Assembly (NCBI RefSeq): GCF_029946185.1
Contig: NZ_JAQSEA010000060.1
Span: 1 to 63,587, forward strand
Origin: Prosthecobacter sp.
GTDB taxonomy: Bacteria > Verrucomicrobiota > Verrucomicrobiia > Verrucomicrobiales > Verrucomicrobiaceae
Direction of reading: 5' to 3'
DNA: 63,587 nucleotides
A model generated the notes under the pieces. The model did not search any database. It was given only the letters and a program-made list of their open reading frames with translations, and was not told where the DNA came from. Positions 7,853 through 17,149 of the stretch are shown in pieces (the first letter of the stretch is position 1; each line of letters begins with the position of its first letter). A program made the position numbers and the translations under genes.

Positions 7853-9394
7853 TTAATGGGCGAGCAGGCGCTCCAGAGCGTTTGGTTTGTCGTGAATGCC
7901 AAGGCGGTCCACCAGCGTGGCGCTGGCTTCATTGAGGCCGGTGATCTCCACCTCCGTGCCTTCGCGGCGGAACTTCAGCACCACCTTGTCCAGCGCGCCC
8001 ACGGCGGTCAGATCCCAGAAATGCGCATGGGTCACATCGATGCGAACCTTTGGCAGCACCTCCTTAAAATCATACTGCTTCACAAAGGCATCCGCAGAAG
8101 CAAAGAAGAGCTGCCCGGTGACAGTGTAGCTGCGGCACTCGCCCTCCAGCACACTCTGCACGCGCAGCACCTGCGAGACCTTCCGCGCAAAGAAGATGCC
8201 GCTAAGCAGCACACCGACACCGACGCCGATGGCGAGGTTGTGCGTGAAGACGACGACGAGCACCGTGGAAACCATCACGATGCTGGAGCTCTTCGGGTGC
8301 AGATGCAGGTTCTTGAAGGATGCCCAGGAGAAGGTGCCGATGGAAACCATGACCATCACGGCCACCAGCGCCGGCATGGGGATCTGCTTCACCCAAGGGC
8401 CAAGCACGACGAGCAAGATGAGCAGAAAGATCCCCGCCAGCAGGGTGGAAAGCCGCCCACGCCCGCCGGATTTCACATTGATAACCGACTGGCCGATCAT
8501 GGCGCAGCCAGCCATGCCACCGAAAAGCCCCGCCACGATATTGGCCACTCCCTGGCCTTTGGACTCGCGGTTTTTGTCGCTGGTGGTGTCCGTCATTTCA
8601 TCCACGATCTGCGCCGTCATCCACGACTCCAAAAGGCCCACCGCAGCCAGACCCACGGAGTAGGGCAGCACGATCAGCAAGGTGTCCAAAGTCAGCGGCA
8701 CCTGCGGCCAGAGGAAGATGGGCAGCGCATCCGGCAGCGCGCCGAGATCCCCAACACGCCGCACGTCCAGCTTGAACACGATGGCGAGCACCGTCATGAC
8801 GATGATGGCCACCAGGGGGGAGGGCACGGCCTTGGTGATGCGCGGAAACAGATAAATGATGAACAGCGCCCCTGCCACCATCGCATACATGGTCAGACCC
8901 GCCCCTTTGAACTCCGGCAGCTGCGCCATAAAGATGAGAATGGCGAGGGCGTTCACAAAGCCGGTCATCACCGACTTGGAAACAAACCGCATGACGTCGC
9001 CGATGCGGGCAAATCCGGCGATGATCTGTATGACTCCGGTGAGCAGCGTGGCGACCAGCAAGTACTGCAGGCCATGCTCCTTCACCAGCGTCACCATCAG
9101 CAGGGCCATGGCGCCGGTGGCCGCAGAGATCATGCCGGGCCTGCCGCCAAAGAACGCGGTGACGACGGCGATGCAGAAGGAGGCGTAAAGGCCGACCTTG
9201 GGGTCAACACCCGCGATGATGGAGAAGGCAATCGCTTCGGGTATGAGGGCGAGAGCGACGACCATTCCGGCGAGCAGATCGCCACGGACATTGGAGAACC
9301 ATTCTTGAGAGAGATTTTTGGAAAACACTGTTTTTAAAGGGGGGACGGGAAAGGATAACAGCCGTGGAATCTGCCCGTGTACAGAACCACTCAT
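7853..9394 (-). CDS. SulP-family anion permease with STAS domain
   Basis: A 513-residue inner-membrane transporter. The membrane part (about 45-395) contains the SulP entry motif around residues 40-80 ([20 protein letters not shown]) and the [20 protein letters not shown] block that belongs to the substrate site. The C-terminal STAS domain occupies about 410-510, with its switch segment [14 protein letters not shown]. SulP proteins move sulfate, bicarbonate or dicarboxylates in symport with Na+ or H+; the substrate cannot be told from sequence. No sulfate-assimilation genes are nearby, and pairing with UspA is more often seen for bicarbonate-type members. It begins a two-gene unit with the UspA gene downstream. 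Confidence 0.92.
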   Translation of the reverse strand: MSGSVHGQIPRLLSFPVPPLKTVFSKNLSQEWFSNVRGDLLAGMVVALALIPEAIAFSIIAGVDPKVGLYASFCIAVVTAFFGGRPGMISAATGAMALLMVTLVKEHGLQYLLVATLLTGVIQIIAGFARIGDVMRFVSKSVMTGFVNALAILIFMAQLPEFKGAGLTMYAMVAGALFIIYLFPRITKAVPSPLVAIIVMTVLAIVFKLDVRRVGDLGALPDALPIFLWPQVPLTLDTLLIVLPYSVGLAAVGLLESWMTAQIVDEMTDTTSDKNRESKGQGVANIVAGLFGGMAGCAMIGQSVINVKSGGRGRLSTLLAGIFLLILLVVLGPWVKQIPMPALVAVMVMVSIGTFSWASFKNLHLHPKSSSIVMVSTVLVVVFTHNLAIGVGVGVLLSGIFFARKVSQVLRVQSVLEGECRSYTVTGQLFFASADAFVKQYDFKEVLPKVRIDVTHAHFWDLTAVGALDKVVLKFRREGTEVEITGLNEASATLVDRLGIHDKPNALERLLAH

Positions 9395-9761
9395 GGAGAG
9401 GTGCCGGATGTGATCCGGCGGAAGACTTCGCCTCGTTCGCGACGAGTTGCATCAACAACGCTCCTTGGCGGCTACGGGGGACTGTGCCGCGGGGCTGCCG
9501 GGGCGAAGGTGTGAGGCGCTGTGAAGTCTTTGGACAAGACTGTATGTGAAACACGATGCGAACCCGTGCAAGCCTGAACGCAGGCGGCAGCGTGCCACCC
9601 TGCCTCGCGCCGCAGGTGCGAACATCCTCACGGGGCGGACTTCCTTCCAATAAACAAAAACAGCCGGAGACACGAACTGCTGGCGTGGTTTCTGCGAGGA
9701 GGTATCATATTATCTTGCCAAATTCGGCAGGACTTTTTTTACCCCCCTTTTTTATCTTCTC
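9395..9761. other. Divergent intergenic region between sulP and glmS
   Basis: This 367-bp region must hold the promoters of the minus-strand SulP unit and of plus-strand glmS. Apart from the hairpin at 9403-9419 and pyrimidine/T-rich DNA just before glmS (9728-9760), nothing distinctive is seen. No glmS ribozyme core and no open frame with protein-like composition is recognisable. Confidence 0.5.
9403..9419 (-). promoter_or_regulatory. Leader hairpin directly upstream of the SulP gene
   Basis: GCCGGAT-GTG-ATCCGGC is a perfect 7-bp stem with a 3-nt loop, ending 8 bp before the SulP start codon on the transcribed strand. That position overlaps where a ribosome-binding site would be, and no good AGGAGG-like sequence is present. 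It may influence translation; this is inference. Confidence 0.4.
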
Positions 9762-11615
9762 ATGTGCGGAATCGTTGGATACATCGGCAATCGTCAGGCC
9801 AGTTCAATCCTTTTGGACGGGCTGCGTCGTCTGGAATATCGCGGCTATGACTCGGCTGGCATGGCCCTGAACGGCGGTGGCGAAGAACTCCGGATCGTGA
9901 AACGCGCCGGTCGCATCGACAACCTGCGCGTGGCCGTCACCGAGGCGAATCCGCTCGGCACCATGGGCATTTCCCACACCCGCTGGGCCACCCACGGCCC
10001 AGCCACGGACGAGAATGCGCACCCACACCCGGATCAGTCCGGCAAGCTGGTGCTCGTCCACAATGGGGTGATCGAAAACTACCAGACGCTGCGGGATCAA
10101 TTGATCGCCAAAGGGCACACCTTTCATTCGCAAACGGACACTGAGGTGCTGTCGCACTTGGTCGGCACCTACTTTGACGCTTCCGTGGAGAAAGACGGCA
10201 CGCTGCGGCTGGTGAATGCGGTCAAAGCCGCGCTGGCCCGCGTGAAGGGTACCTACGGCATCGCCGTCATGCATGGGGATCTCCCGGGCGTCATCGTCGG
10301 CGCGCGTCTGGGCAGCCCCTTGATCATCGGTCTCGGAGACCACGAGCATTTCCTGGCCAGCGACGTGTCAGCCGTCGTGGCCCACACCCGGGACGTCGTT
10401 TACCTGAACGACTACGACATCGTCACCATCACCAAAGACCGCTACGACGTGCAGTCCCACCAAGGTGTGCCCGCCGAGGTGAAGGTCAGCCGCGTGGAAT
10501 TCAGCGCAGATGACGCCGAGAAGGGCGAGTTCCCGCACTTCATGCTCAAGGAAATCTACGAGCAGCCCAATTCCATGCGCAATGCCATGCGCGGCCGCCT
10601 TTCGCGCGATGAATGCACTGCCATCATGGGCGGGCTAAACATGAGCCCGAAGGAACTGGTGCAGATTGACCGCATCATCCTCGCCGGCTGCGGCACGGCC
10701 TACCACGCCGCCATGGTGGGCGAGTACTTGATTGAATCCCTCGCCCGCGTGCCGACGGAAGTGGAGATCGCCAGCGAGTTCCGCTACCGCAACGTACCCA
10801 CGAACAAGAATACGCTGCAGTTCGTCATGAGCCAGAGCGGCGAGACCATCGACACCCTCGCGGCCATGCGTGAAGGCCAGCGCAAAGGCCTCCACTGCCT
10901 CGGCATCGTCAACACCGTGGGCAGCACCATCGCCCGCGAGAGCGACGGCGGCGTTTACATCCATGCCGGGCCAGAAATTGGCGTGGCCGCCACCAAGACC
11001 TTCACCTCCCAGGTCACCATCCTTACCCTGCTGAGCATGCTGCTCGGCCGCATCCACCATCTTTCCAGCGTCGATGGCTTGGAAATGATCGACCAGCTCG
11101 AAGCCATGCCGGACAAGATCTCGCAGATCCTCAAGCAGGCGGACAAGATCAAAGCCATCGCCGAAAAGCACTGCAATGCCGAGGGCATGCTCTTCATGGG
11201 CCGCCAGATGAACTACCCGGTGGCGCTGGAGGGCGCGCTGAAGATGAAGGAAATCAGCTATATCTACGCCAGCGGCCACCCCAGCGCGGAACTAAAGCAC
11301 GGCGTCATCGCCCTAGTGAAGCCGGACATGCCCTCCGTCTTCATCGCCCCTGGGGATGCCGTTTTCGACAAAAACGTCAGCAACATCGAAGAAGTGCGTG
11401 CCCGCAAAGGCCCCGTGATCGCCGTGACCACCGAAGGCCGCACCGAGCTGGAGCGCATCACCGATGACGTCATCTACGTGCCGGACTGTCCGTCCTACCT
11501 GACGCCCATTTTGAACGTCATCCCGCTACAGCTCCTGTCCTACTACACCGCCGTGGCGCGGGGGTGCGATGTCGATAAACCAAGAAATCTCGCCAAAAGT
11601 GTTACAGTGGAGTAA
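9762..11615 (+). CDS. glmS: Glutamine-fructose-6-phosphate aminotransferase (isomerizing)
   Basis: A 617-residue cytoplasmic enzyme that makes glucosamine-6-phosphate from fructose-6-phosphate and glutamine, the first step toward UDP-GlcNAc for peptidoglycan and LPS. The N-terminal glutaminase starts with the nucleophile Cys2 (MCGIVGYIG) and carries the RLEYRGYDSAG and HTRWATHG motifs. Two SIS sugar-isomerase domains follow (about 290-430 and 460-600), with GCGTAYHA, SQSGETIDTLAA and the C-terminal DKPRNLAKSVTVE tail. Length and all motifs are standard. The start is fixed by the need for Cys at position 2. The next gene follows after 23 bp. Confidence 0.98.
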   Translation: MCGIVGYIGNRQASSILLDGLRRLEYRGYDSAGMALNGGGEELRIVKRAGRIDNLRVAVTEANPLGTMGISHTRWATHGPATDENAHPHPDQSGKLVLVHNGVIENYQTLRDQLIAKGHTFHSQTDTEVLSHLVGTYFDASVEKDGTLRLVNAVKAALARVKGTYGIAVMHGDLPGVIVGARLGSPLIIGLGDHEHFLASDVSAVVAHTRDVVYLNDYDIVTITKDRYDVQSHQGVPAEVKVSRVEFSADDAEKGEFPHFMLKEIYEQPNSMRNAMRGRLSRDECTAIMGGLNMSPKELVQIDRIILAGCGTAYHAAMVGEYLIESLARVPTEVEIASEFRYRNVPTNKNTLQFVMSQSGETIDTLAAMREGQRKGLHCLGIVNTVGSTIARESDGGVYIHAGPEIGVAATKTFTSQVTILTLLSMLLGRIHHLSSVDGLEMIDQLEAMPDKISQILKQADKIKAIAEKHCNAEGMLFMGRQMNYPVALEGALKMKEISYIYASGHPSAELKHGVIALVKPDMPSVFIAPGDAVFDKNVSNIEEVRARKGPVIAVTTEGRTELERITDDVIYVPDCPSYLTPILNVIPLQLLSYYTAVARGCDVDKPRNLAKSVTVE

Positions 11616-11638
11616 AGTAATGTCGTTCGCTCCCCACC

Positions 11639-12445
11639 ATGTCCGATTCCCCGTCACGCAACCGCCGTACGATTTGCCTCGTAGCGCTGGGGTTGTGCCT
11701 GGGTGGGATGACGGCCGGGGCAGATGAACAAGCTCTGGGCGACGTCACGCCATCCCTCATCCGGGGCGACCAGACACCGGCGGATTTTCTCGACATCATC
11801 GGCCAGCGCACCAAGGCACGCTGGCGTCTGCTGTTCCGCGGGCCGCCACCCACGCCGCCAACGGATCGCGGCCGTGCCGCTCTGATTCTCGGCAGTCTGA
11901 TGGCAGACAGCTTCCTCATCTGGCAGGCGGGGGACTCCCAGCAGTTCCGCAACAACAACCAGGAAGTGCTCAGCTACTGCCGCACGCTGGGTCTGGGTGA
12001 GAAACTCCTGCCCCGCCTCATGGCGCAGGGAAAAATGGCCGAAAGCAACGAGTGGAAGGAGCTGCGCCACGAGATCGTGGACAGCCACCAGGTGCTGATC
12101 CGCATGCTGCGGGAGCAGAAGGACGACGACCTCGCGGTCTTGATCGATCTGGGCCTCTGGCTCCGGCTGCTGGAGATCGTCTCCACCGTGGTCGTGGAAA
12201 ATGCCACCGTCGATGTGCGCCCGCTGTGCATCGGCTCCCCCGTGATCCTCCAGGAGATCCGCGATGACTTCAACCGCCTCAGCCTCCCGAAAAAGGACGA
12301 GCCCCTGATCAAGCACATCGGCACCGCCATCGAAGAAATCAGCGTCCTCTGGAGAGGCCCCAATCAAATCATTCCCTCCGCAGAGCAGGTCACCAAGACC
12401 CACGACAAGCTGCAGGAAATTTTGCAGGCGCTGGAGGAGAAGTAG
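11639..12445 (+). CDS. Secreted protein of unknown function
   Basis: A 268-residue protein with a probable signal peptide: basic MSDSPSRNRR, then a hydrophobic core ICLVALGLCLGGM, with cleavage likely after TAGA near residue 28. The mature part is mostly helical, without cysteine pairs, membrane segments or known motifs; a Pro-rich patch (FRGPPPTPPTDRG) lies near residue 70. It sits 23 bp after glmS and 7 bp before the FAD oxidoreductase, so the three may be one transcript. The size and lack of catalytic motifs suggest a periplasmic structural or accessory protein. No family is recognised. Confidence 0.7.
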   Translation: MSDSPSRNRRTICLVALGLCLGGMTAGADEQALGDVTPSLIRGDQTPADFLDIIGQRTKARWRLLFRGPPPTPPTDRGRAALILGSLMADSFLIWQAGDSQQFRNNNQEVLSYCRTLGLGEKLLPRLMAQGKMAESNEWKELRHEIVDSHQVLIRMLREQKDDDLAVLIDLGLWLRLLEIVSTVVVENATVDVRPLCIGSPVILQEIRDDFNRLSLPKKDEPLIKHIGTAIEEISVLWRGPNQIIPSAEQVTKTHDKLQEILQALEEK

Positions 12446-12452
12446 CCCTGAG

Positions 12453-13529
12453 ATGGCAACTGCCACCCTCCGCGCCATGCCCGCCACACCCATTCTCATC
12501 ATCGGCCAAGGACTCGCCGGCACGGCGCTGGCCTGGCGCTTGTGGGAGCGCGGGGTGCCCTTTGTCATCGTAGACCGCGACGAAGCCGTCACCTGCTCCA
12601 AGGTAGCGGCAGGTTTGATCACTCCAATCACCGGGATGCGGCTTACAGTGAGCTGGCGTTATGCAATGTTTTACCGCGAGGCCCTGCGCTTCTACCGCCG
12701 CTGCGGCCAGCGCCTAGGGCAGCGCTGCTTCTTCCCGCGCGGCTACGTGCGCCTGCTCAAAAACGAGGCGGAAATCGCCAAATGGCACAAACGCCGCCGC
12801 GACCCCGACATGCAGCCCTTCCTGCACCCGCAGCCGCCGGAGCTGGATGCGGAGGTCATTCACGAACCCGCCAACGGCTTCCAGCAACGCCACGCCGCCT
12901 GGCTGGACACCCCCACCTACCTGCAGACCAGCCGTGACTTCTTCGCCACGCTCGGCACATGGACCCAGGCCGATGTACAACCCGCTGACGTGCGGGACGA
13001 TGCCGCAGGCGTCGAGTGGAACGGCCAGCGCTTCTCCCACGTCATCTGGGCGCAGGGGTGGAGTGCAGAAAAACACCCGCTACTGCACTGGGTCCCCTTT
13101 CAGTCCGCACGCGGCACCGTCCTCACCGTAGAAGCCGACATGCGGGGCGAGCAGCGCGTCCTCAACCGGGGCTGCTGGCTCCTCCCCCACCCCGATGGCA
13201 CCCTGCGCGCAGGCTCCACCTACGAGTGGAAGTTTGACGGACCCCACACACCCGCCGCCGATCAGGTGGCGCAGCTTGAGGCGAATCTGCGCAGCCTGCT
13301 CAAAGTGCCCGCCACCGTCACCGGCATGCAGACCGCCGTGCGGCCCATCATCAAGAACCAGCAGGCCCTCATGGGCACGCACCCCGCGCACCCCCGCGTC
13401 GCCTTCCTCAACGGCCTCGGCTCCAAAGGCTCCCTTCGCAGCCCTTGGCTCGCAAAGCACCTCATCGAGCATTTGCTCGATGGTACCGCGCTGGACCCGG
13501 AGCTCGATCTGCAGCGGAACGGCATATGA
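12453..13529 (+). CDS. FAD-dependent oxidoreductase, DAO family
   Basis: A 358-residue flavoprotein of the D-amino-acid oxidase/glycine oxidase type. A Rossmann FAD-binding motif (ILIIGQGLAGTALAWRL, GxGxxG) lies near residues 13-30, followed by the acidic strand end VIVDRD. A C-terminal FAD-contacting segment (FLNGLGSKGSLRSPWLAKHL) is present near 320-340. Family members oxidise amines or amino acids; the substrate is not evident. The chosen ATG is 8 bp after the previous stop, and an internal ATG at 12477 (MPATPILIIG) would also give a complete FAD domain. It ends convergently with the SelO gene. Confidence 0.85.
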   Translation: MATATLRAMPATPILIIGQGLAGTALAWRLWERGVPFVIVDRDEAVTCSKVAAGLITPITGMRLTVSWRYAMFYREALRFYRRCGQRLGQRCFFPRGYVRLLKNEAEIAKWHKRRRDPDMQPFLHPQPPELDAEVIHEPANGFQQRHAAWLDTPTYLQTSRDFFATLGTWTQADVQPADVRDDAAGVEWNGQRFSHVIWAQGWSAEKHPLLHWVPFQSARGTVLTVEADMRGEQRVLNRGCWLLPHPDGTLRAGSTYEWKFDGPHTPAADQVAQLEANLRSLLKVPATVTGMQTAVRPIIKNQQALMGTHPAHPRVAFLNGLGSKGSLRSPWLAKHLIEHLLDGTALDPELDLQRNGI

Positions 13530-13599
13530 AGTAGCCCAGCGCATGAACGAAGCCTACAGCCACCGTTCAACGAGAATCATGGATGTCGCGAGAGCCCTC

Positions 13600-13620
13600 C
13601 CTTGTTGCACAGCAACAAGG
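13600..13620. terminator. Hairpin between convergent genes
   Basis: CCTTGTTGC-ACA-GCAACAAGG is a perfect 9-bp stem with a 3-nt loop in the short gap between the convergent oxidoreductase and SelO genes. Its position fits a bidirectional terminator, although a clear T-run is lacking. Confidence 0.55.
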
Positions 13621-13625
13621 CTACA

Positions 13626-15110
13626 TTACGTCCCGCAAAACGTCTGGTAGGCACCCGGTGCCAGACCCGAGGGCGCACGGTACGCAGCCTGTGCTTCGCG
13701 ATCCTTATACGGCTGCGCCAGCGCTTCCAGCAGGCGCTGCATCACGCTCAAATCTCCGCGCTCCGACGCTGCCGCCAGTGCCTCCTCCACCTTGTGATTG
13801 CGCGGAATCACCGCCGGATTGTGCGCACGCATGTGCTCCTGCACCTCGTCCGCCGATTGATGCTGCAGCTTCAACCGTGCCTGCCACTGGGCCTGCCAGA
13901 CAGCGAAAGCGGGATCGTCGTTAAACATTGTATTACCAGCCTCACTCAGACTGCGGAAGGTGTTGGTGAAATCAGCCTTTTGTTCGCGCATCCACACCAG
14001 CAGACTTTCAATCAGCGCACGGTCCTCTGCCTCCTCCGTGAACAATCCCAGCTTCGCCCGCATGCCGGCGAGCCAGTGCTTCTCAAACGTCACCTTAAAA
14101 CCCTCAATCGCCGCATTCGCGATTTCCACGGCCTGCTTTTCATCGGCGTGAAGCAGCGGCAGCAGGGCCTCCGCCAGACGGGCGAGATTCCACTGCGCAA
14201 TCTGCGGCTGGTTGCCATAGGCGTAGCGGCCATTGCGATCAATGGAGCTAAACACGGTGGCCGGGTCAAAGGCATCCATGAACGCGCAGGGGCCATAGTC
14301 GATGGTCTCACCGCTGAGCGCCACGTTGTCCGTGTTCATGACGCCGTGGATAAAGCCGACGCACTGCCATTGGGCGATGAGCCGTGCCTGCCGCTCCATC
14401 ACGCCTTCGAGCAGCGCCAGATACGGTGCCTCTGCGGTGGCGCGCTCGGGATAATGTCTCTTCAGCGTGTAGTCCGCCAGCGCCCGCAGCGCCTCCTTAT
14501 CCCCATGCGCAGTCGCCCACTCAAACGTGCCCACGCGGATGTGGCTGGCGGCGATGCGGGTGAGCACGGCTCCCGGCAGCGACTCCTGGCGGAAGACTTT
14601 CTCCCCCGTCGTCACCACCGCGAGACTGCGTGTGGTGGGAATGCCGAGCGCGTGCATGGCCTCGCTGATGATGTATTCGCGCAGCATTGGTCCCAGTGCC
14701 GCACGGCCGTCTCCGCGACGTGAATAGGGCGTGGGGCCCGAGCCTTTGAGCTGCACGTCAAAGCGCTCACCTGTGGGCGTGATTTGTTCCCCCAGCAGGA
14801 TCGCCCGACCATCGCCCAGGCCGGTGAAATTTCCGTACTGATGCCCTGCATAGGCCTGGGCCAGGGGCTCGGCACCGTCCGGCAGTTCATTGCCGGCAAA
14901 GATCGCTGCCTGATCCGCCAATGAGGCACCGTTCAATCCCAGCGTCTGCGCCAGCGCGTGATTAAACACCACCATGCGCGGCTCTTTTACCGGCGTAGGG
15001 TCCAGGTGCTCATGGAGCATCGCGGGCAGGTGCGCATAGGAGTTTTCCAAATTCCAGCCGGAGGGGCCGGATGTGGTGGGAGCAGAGGATGAAATCACAG
15101 ATTCAGACAT
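13626..15110 (-). CDS. selO: Protein adenylyltransferase SelO (YdiU/UPF0061 family)
   Basis: A 494-residue pseudokinase-fold enzyme that transfers AMP from ATP to Ser/Thr/Tyr side chains of proteins, known from E. coli SelO to act in redox stress. Motifs seen include [16 protein letters not shown], the Lys-containing [17 protein letters not shown], the catalytic segment HGVMNTDN, and DYGPCAFMD in place of DFG. The C-terminus ends TFCGT, with Cys where selenoprotein homologues have Sec. The start was set at the ATG of MSESVISSS because the longer frame upstream overlaps the divergent methyltransferase gene. Length agrees with the E. coli protein (about 480). It is transcribed away from the methyltransferase gene. 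Confidence 0.94.
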   Translation of the reverse strand: MSESVISSSAPTTSGPSGWNLENSYAHLPAMLHEHLDPTPVKEPRMVVFNHALAQTLGLNGASLADQAAIFAGNELPDGAEPLAQAYAGHQYGNFTGLGDGRAILLGEQITPTGERFDVQLKGSGPTPYSRRGDGRAALGPMLREYIISEAMHALGIPTTRSLAVVTTGEKVFRQESLPGAVLTRIAASHIRVGTFEWATAHGDKEALRALADYTLKRHYPERATAEAPYLALLEGVMERQARLIAQWQCVGFIHGVMNTDNVALSGETIDYGPCAFMDAFDPATVFSSIDRNGRYAYGNQPQIAQWNLARLAEALLPLLHADEKQAVEIANAAIEGFKVTFEKHWLAGMRAKLGLFTEEAEDRALIESLLVWMREQKADFTNTFRSLSEAGNTMFNDDPAFAVWQAQWQARLKLQHQSADEVQEHMRAHNPAVIPRNHKVEEALAAASERGDLSVMQRLLEALAQPYKDREAQAAYRAPSGLAPGAYQTFCGT

Positions 15111-15228
15111 GCAGGGAATACGACCCTCATCCGCCATCCGGAGCGGCAAGTCCAGCAGCCACGTCTGCCGCCGCCAACACACCAGATGCAAACCCCGGAT
15201 TTCTCCGCAAGGATGCCCCCCTTCACCC

Positions 15229-15834
15229 ATGACGACTCCCCCACCCCAACCCCACCTCGCCAGCCCCAATGGCGGCCTGCCCTCCTCCGTGCTGTGGGCG
15301 CAGCTCATGCTGAAGGACCGCCTGCGGCCCGGCGACATCGCGGTGGATGCGACGATGGGGAACGGCCATGACACCCTCTTCCTGACCCAGTGCGTGAGCC
15401 CCGGCGGTCATGTGTTTGCCTTCGATGTCCAGGCCACTGCCTTGGTGGAAACGGCGAAGCGAGTGCCGGCGGAGATGACGACCTTGATCCATTCCGGGCA
15501 CGAAACCATGCGCGAGCAGGTGCCGGCGGAGCAACACGGGAAGATCAGCGCGATCATGTTCAATCTCGGCTACCTGCCGGGCACGGACAAAACGCTCATC
15601 ACCCATACGGAAACGACGATGGTCGCCGTGCAGGCGGCGCTGGAGCTGCTGAGGCCGGGGGGACTCCTCACCATCGCGGTGTATCCCGGCCACGAAGGCG
15701 GGGCCGAAGAGGGTCGCAGCATCGCGGTCTGGGCAGCAGCGTTGGAGTCGCGGCGCTACGAAGTGCAGCACCTGCGCCCGATCAATCGCGCGGCGTCTCC
15801 GCCCGAGCTCTGGGTGGTGTGGAAGCGCGGCTGA
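15229..15834 (+). CDS. Class I SAM-dependent methyltransferase, MnmM/YtqB family
   Basis: A 201-residue methyltransferase of the 'putative rRNA methylase' family (PF06962). SAM-binding motif I is [16 protein letters not shown] (38-53), followed by the acidic FAFDVQA strand, the [13 protein letters not shown] segment characteristic of this family, and [10 protein letters not shown]. The Bacillus member YtqB/MnmM methylates nm5s2U at the wobble position of tRNA, so a tRNA wobble-modification role is likely but not proven here. The ATG at 15229 was chosen because it precedes the conserved start of the domain and leaves a 118-bp divergent gap from selO, presumably holding both promoters. Confidence 0.85.
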   Translation: MTTPPPQPHLASPNGGLPSSVLWAQLMLKDRLRPGDIAVDATMGNGHDTLFLTQCVSPGGHVFAFDVQATALVETAKRVPAEMTTLIHSGHETMREQVPAEQHGKISAIMFNLGYLPGTDKTLITHTETTMVAVQAALELLRPGGLLTIAVYPGHEGGAEEGRSIAVWAAALESRRYEVQHLRPINRAASPPELWVVWKRG

Positions 15835-15836
15835 AG

Positions 15837-16014
15837 GAAGTACGATGGGCACTCTTGCCCGTCGATCAGCGTCACCGCAACCGCCCTGGCGCACACCCAA
15901 TTCCACACTGACCGACAAAAACGTCCACCTGCTGGGGCGACAGCGAAAACTGACGCGCACGCCATAGGTATTGGCGGCGCGCTGATCGACAGGCAGGAGT
16001 GCCAGTCGTACTTC
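15837..16014. repeat. Pair of inverted REP-like palindromes (BIME-like unit)
   Basis: The left arm (15837-15871) and right arm (15980-16014) are about 35 bp each and are near-identical when one is reverse-complemented (core GTACGATGGGCACTCTTGCC versus GTACGACTGGCACTCCTGCC). Each arm is itself a hairpin of the form GRCARGCA...TGCCYGTC. About 108 bp of non-repeated DNA lie between them. A third relative is found at 58578-58610. This is the structure of a bacterial interspersed REP pair or a short MITE. Confidence 0.68.
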
Positions 16015-16201
16015 TGAACTGCGGCATTGCCGCCGGAGATTCAATCTCTGCCAATCTTCCTTACTCCACCTCCCCGCTCCGGAATTCCGGGAGGAAGAGC
16101 AAGACGCAGAAAAGTACAGATACGATTGTGTGCCTCAGGCGATCCCCTGCCCCGTCGTACTTGCGAAGCCCCCCATCTCCGCCTAGCTGGGAGCCCCGCG
16201 C

Positions 16202-17149
16202 ATGGCCAACCTCGACTATCTCAGCATCCTCTCCGTAGCCGTGCCGGTCTATCTCACGATGGGTGCCGGGGCGCTGGCGCGGAAGACGGGACTGCTGAAA
16301 GCCGAGGCGGACGTCAGCCTGATGAAGCTTTCCGTGATGATGCTCACGCCCGCGCTGATCATCGAGCGTGTGGTGGGAAATCCCGCCGTGATGAGCCTGC
16401 CGCCGGTGCTGGTTGCCGCCGGGCTGGGCTATGGACTCGTCGCACTCGGCATCGCGCTCACATATCTTGTGGCACCGCTGGTCGGCCTGAAGCGAGGCGA
16501 GGGCCGCCGCACCTTCAGTGTGGCCTGCGGCCTGCAAAATTATGGCTTTGTGGCCATCCCCATCGTCACCGCGCTGTTTCCAGACCAAGGCACGCTGGGG
16601 GTGCTCTTCACCTTCACCCTCGGCGTGGAGCTGGCCTGCTGGACCGTTGGTGTGGGACTGCTGACAGGTCTGGACAAAGCCCCATGGCGGCTCGCGCTGA
16701 ATGCGCCGGTGATCACCATTTTGATCTCGCTGCTGCTGAATTTCACCGGTCTGCATGCCCATGTGCCGCTGCTCGCGCACAACACCTTTGCCATGCTCGG
16801 TGCCTGCGCGGTGCCGCTGGCCGTGCTGCTCATCGGTGCCTCCATTGCGGATCTGTGGGGGCAGGGAGCCATGCAGTGGAAGGTCGCCATCGTCAGTCCC
16901 ATTTTACGCCTGGGCATCATCCCCATTGCCTTTCTGCTGGTGGCCTACCATCTGCCGATCAGCTTGGAATTGAAGCGCGTGATCGTCGTTCAGGCGGCCA
17001 TGCCTTCCGCCGTGTTTAACATCATGATCGCACGTCTCTACGGCGGTCATGCCACCACTGCCGTGCAGGTCGTGATCGCCACCACCGTGGTGAGTTGCAT
17101 CACCACGCCGCTTGTTATCGCCTGGGGGTTAAAACTGGTCGGCGTATGA
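16202..17149 (+). CDS. AEC-family (auxin efflux carrier-like) transporter
   Basis: A 315-residue integral membrane protein with about ten transmembrane helices in two inverted halves, typical of the AEC/bile-acid-symporter fold. Characteristic pieces are LTPALIIERVV early on, the ACGLQNYGFVAIPI crossover motif near residue 105-118, and VVQAAMPSAVFNIMIARLYG near 263-282. Bacterial AEC proteins export or import small organic anions such as malate; the substrate is not identifiable. The last bases overlap the start of the next transporter gene (ATGA at 17146-17149), implying co-translation. Confidence 0.87.
   Translation: MANLDYLSILSVAVPVYLTMGAGALARKTGLLKAEADVSLMKLSVMMLTPALIIERVVGNPAVMSLPPVLVAAGLGYGLVALGIALTYLVAPLVGLKRGEGRRTFSVACGLQNYGFVAIPIVTALFPDQGTLGVLFTFTLGVELACWTVGVGLLTGLDKAPWRLALNAPVITILISLLLNFTGLHAHVPLLAHNTFAMLGACAVPLAVLLIGASIADLWGQGAMQWKVAIVSPILRLGIIPIAFLLVAYHLPISLELKRVIVVQAAMPSAVFNIMIARLYGGHATTAVQVVIATTVVSCITTPLVIAWGLKLVGV

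Noticed and set aside
7856-9337. 493-codon plus-strand open frame
   Set aside because: Antisense to the SulP permease; the translation is a His/Asp/Gly/Gln-rich sequence with no protein-like hydrophobic pattern.
9540-9761. A glmS ribozyme/riboswitch before glmS
   Set aside because: No recognisable ribozyme core or pseudoknot-forming segments; the leader is short and pyrimidine-rich.
13602-14723. 373-codon plus-strand open frame
   Set aside because: Antisense to selO; contains only Arg/His/Leu-rich sequence.
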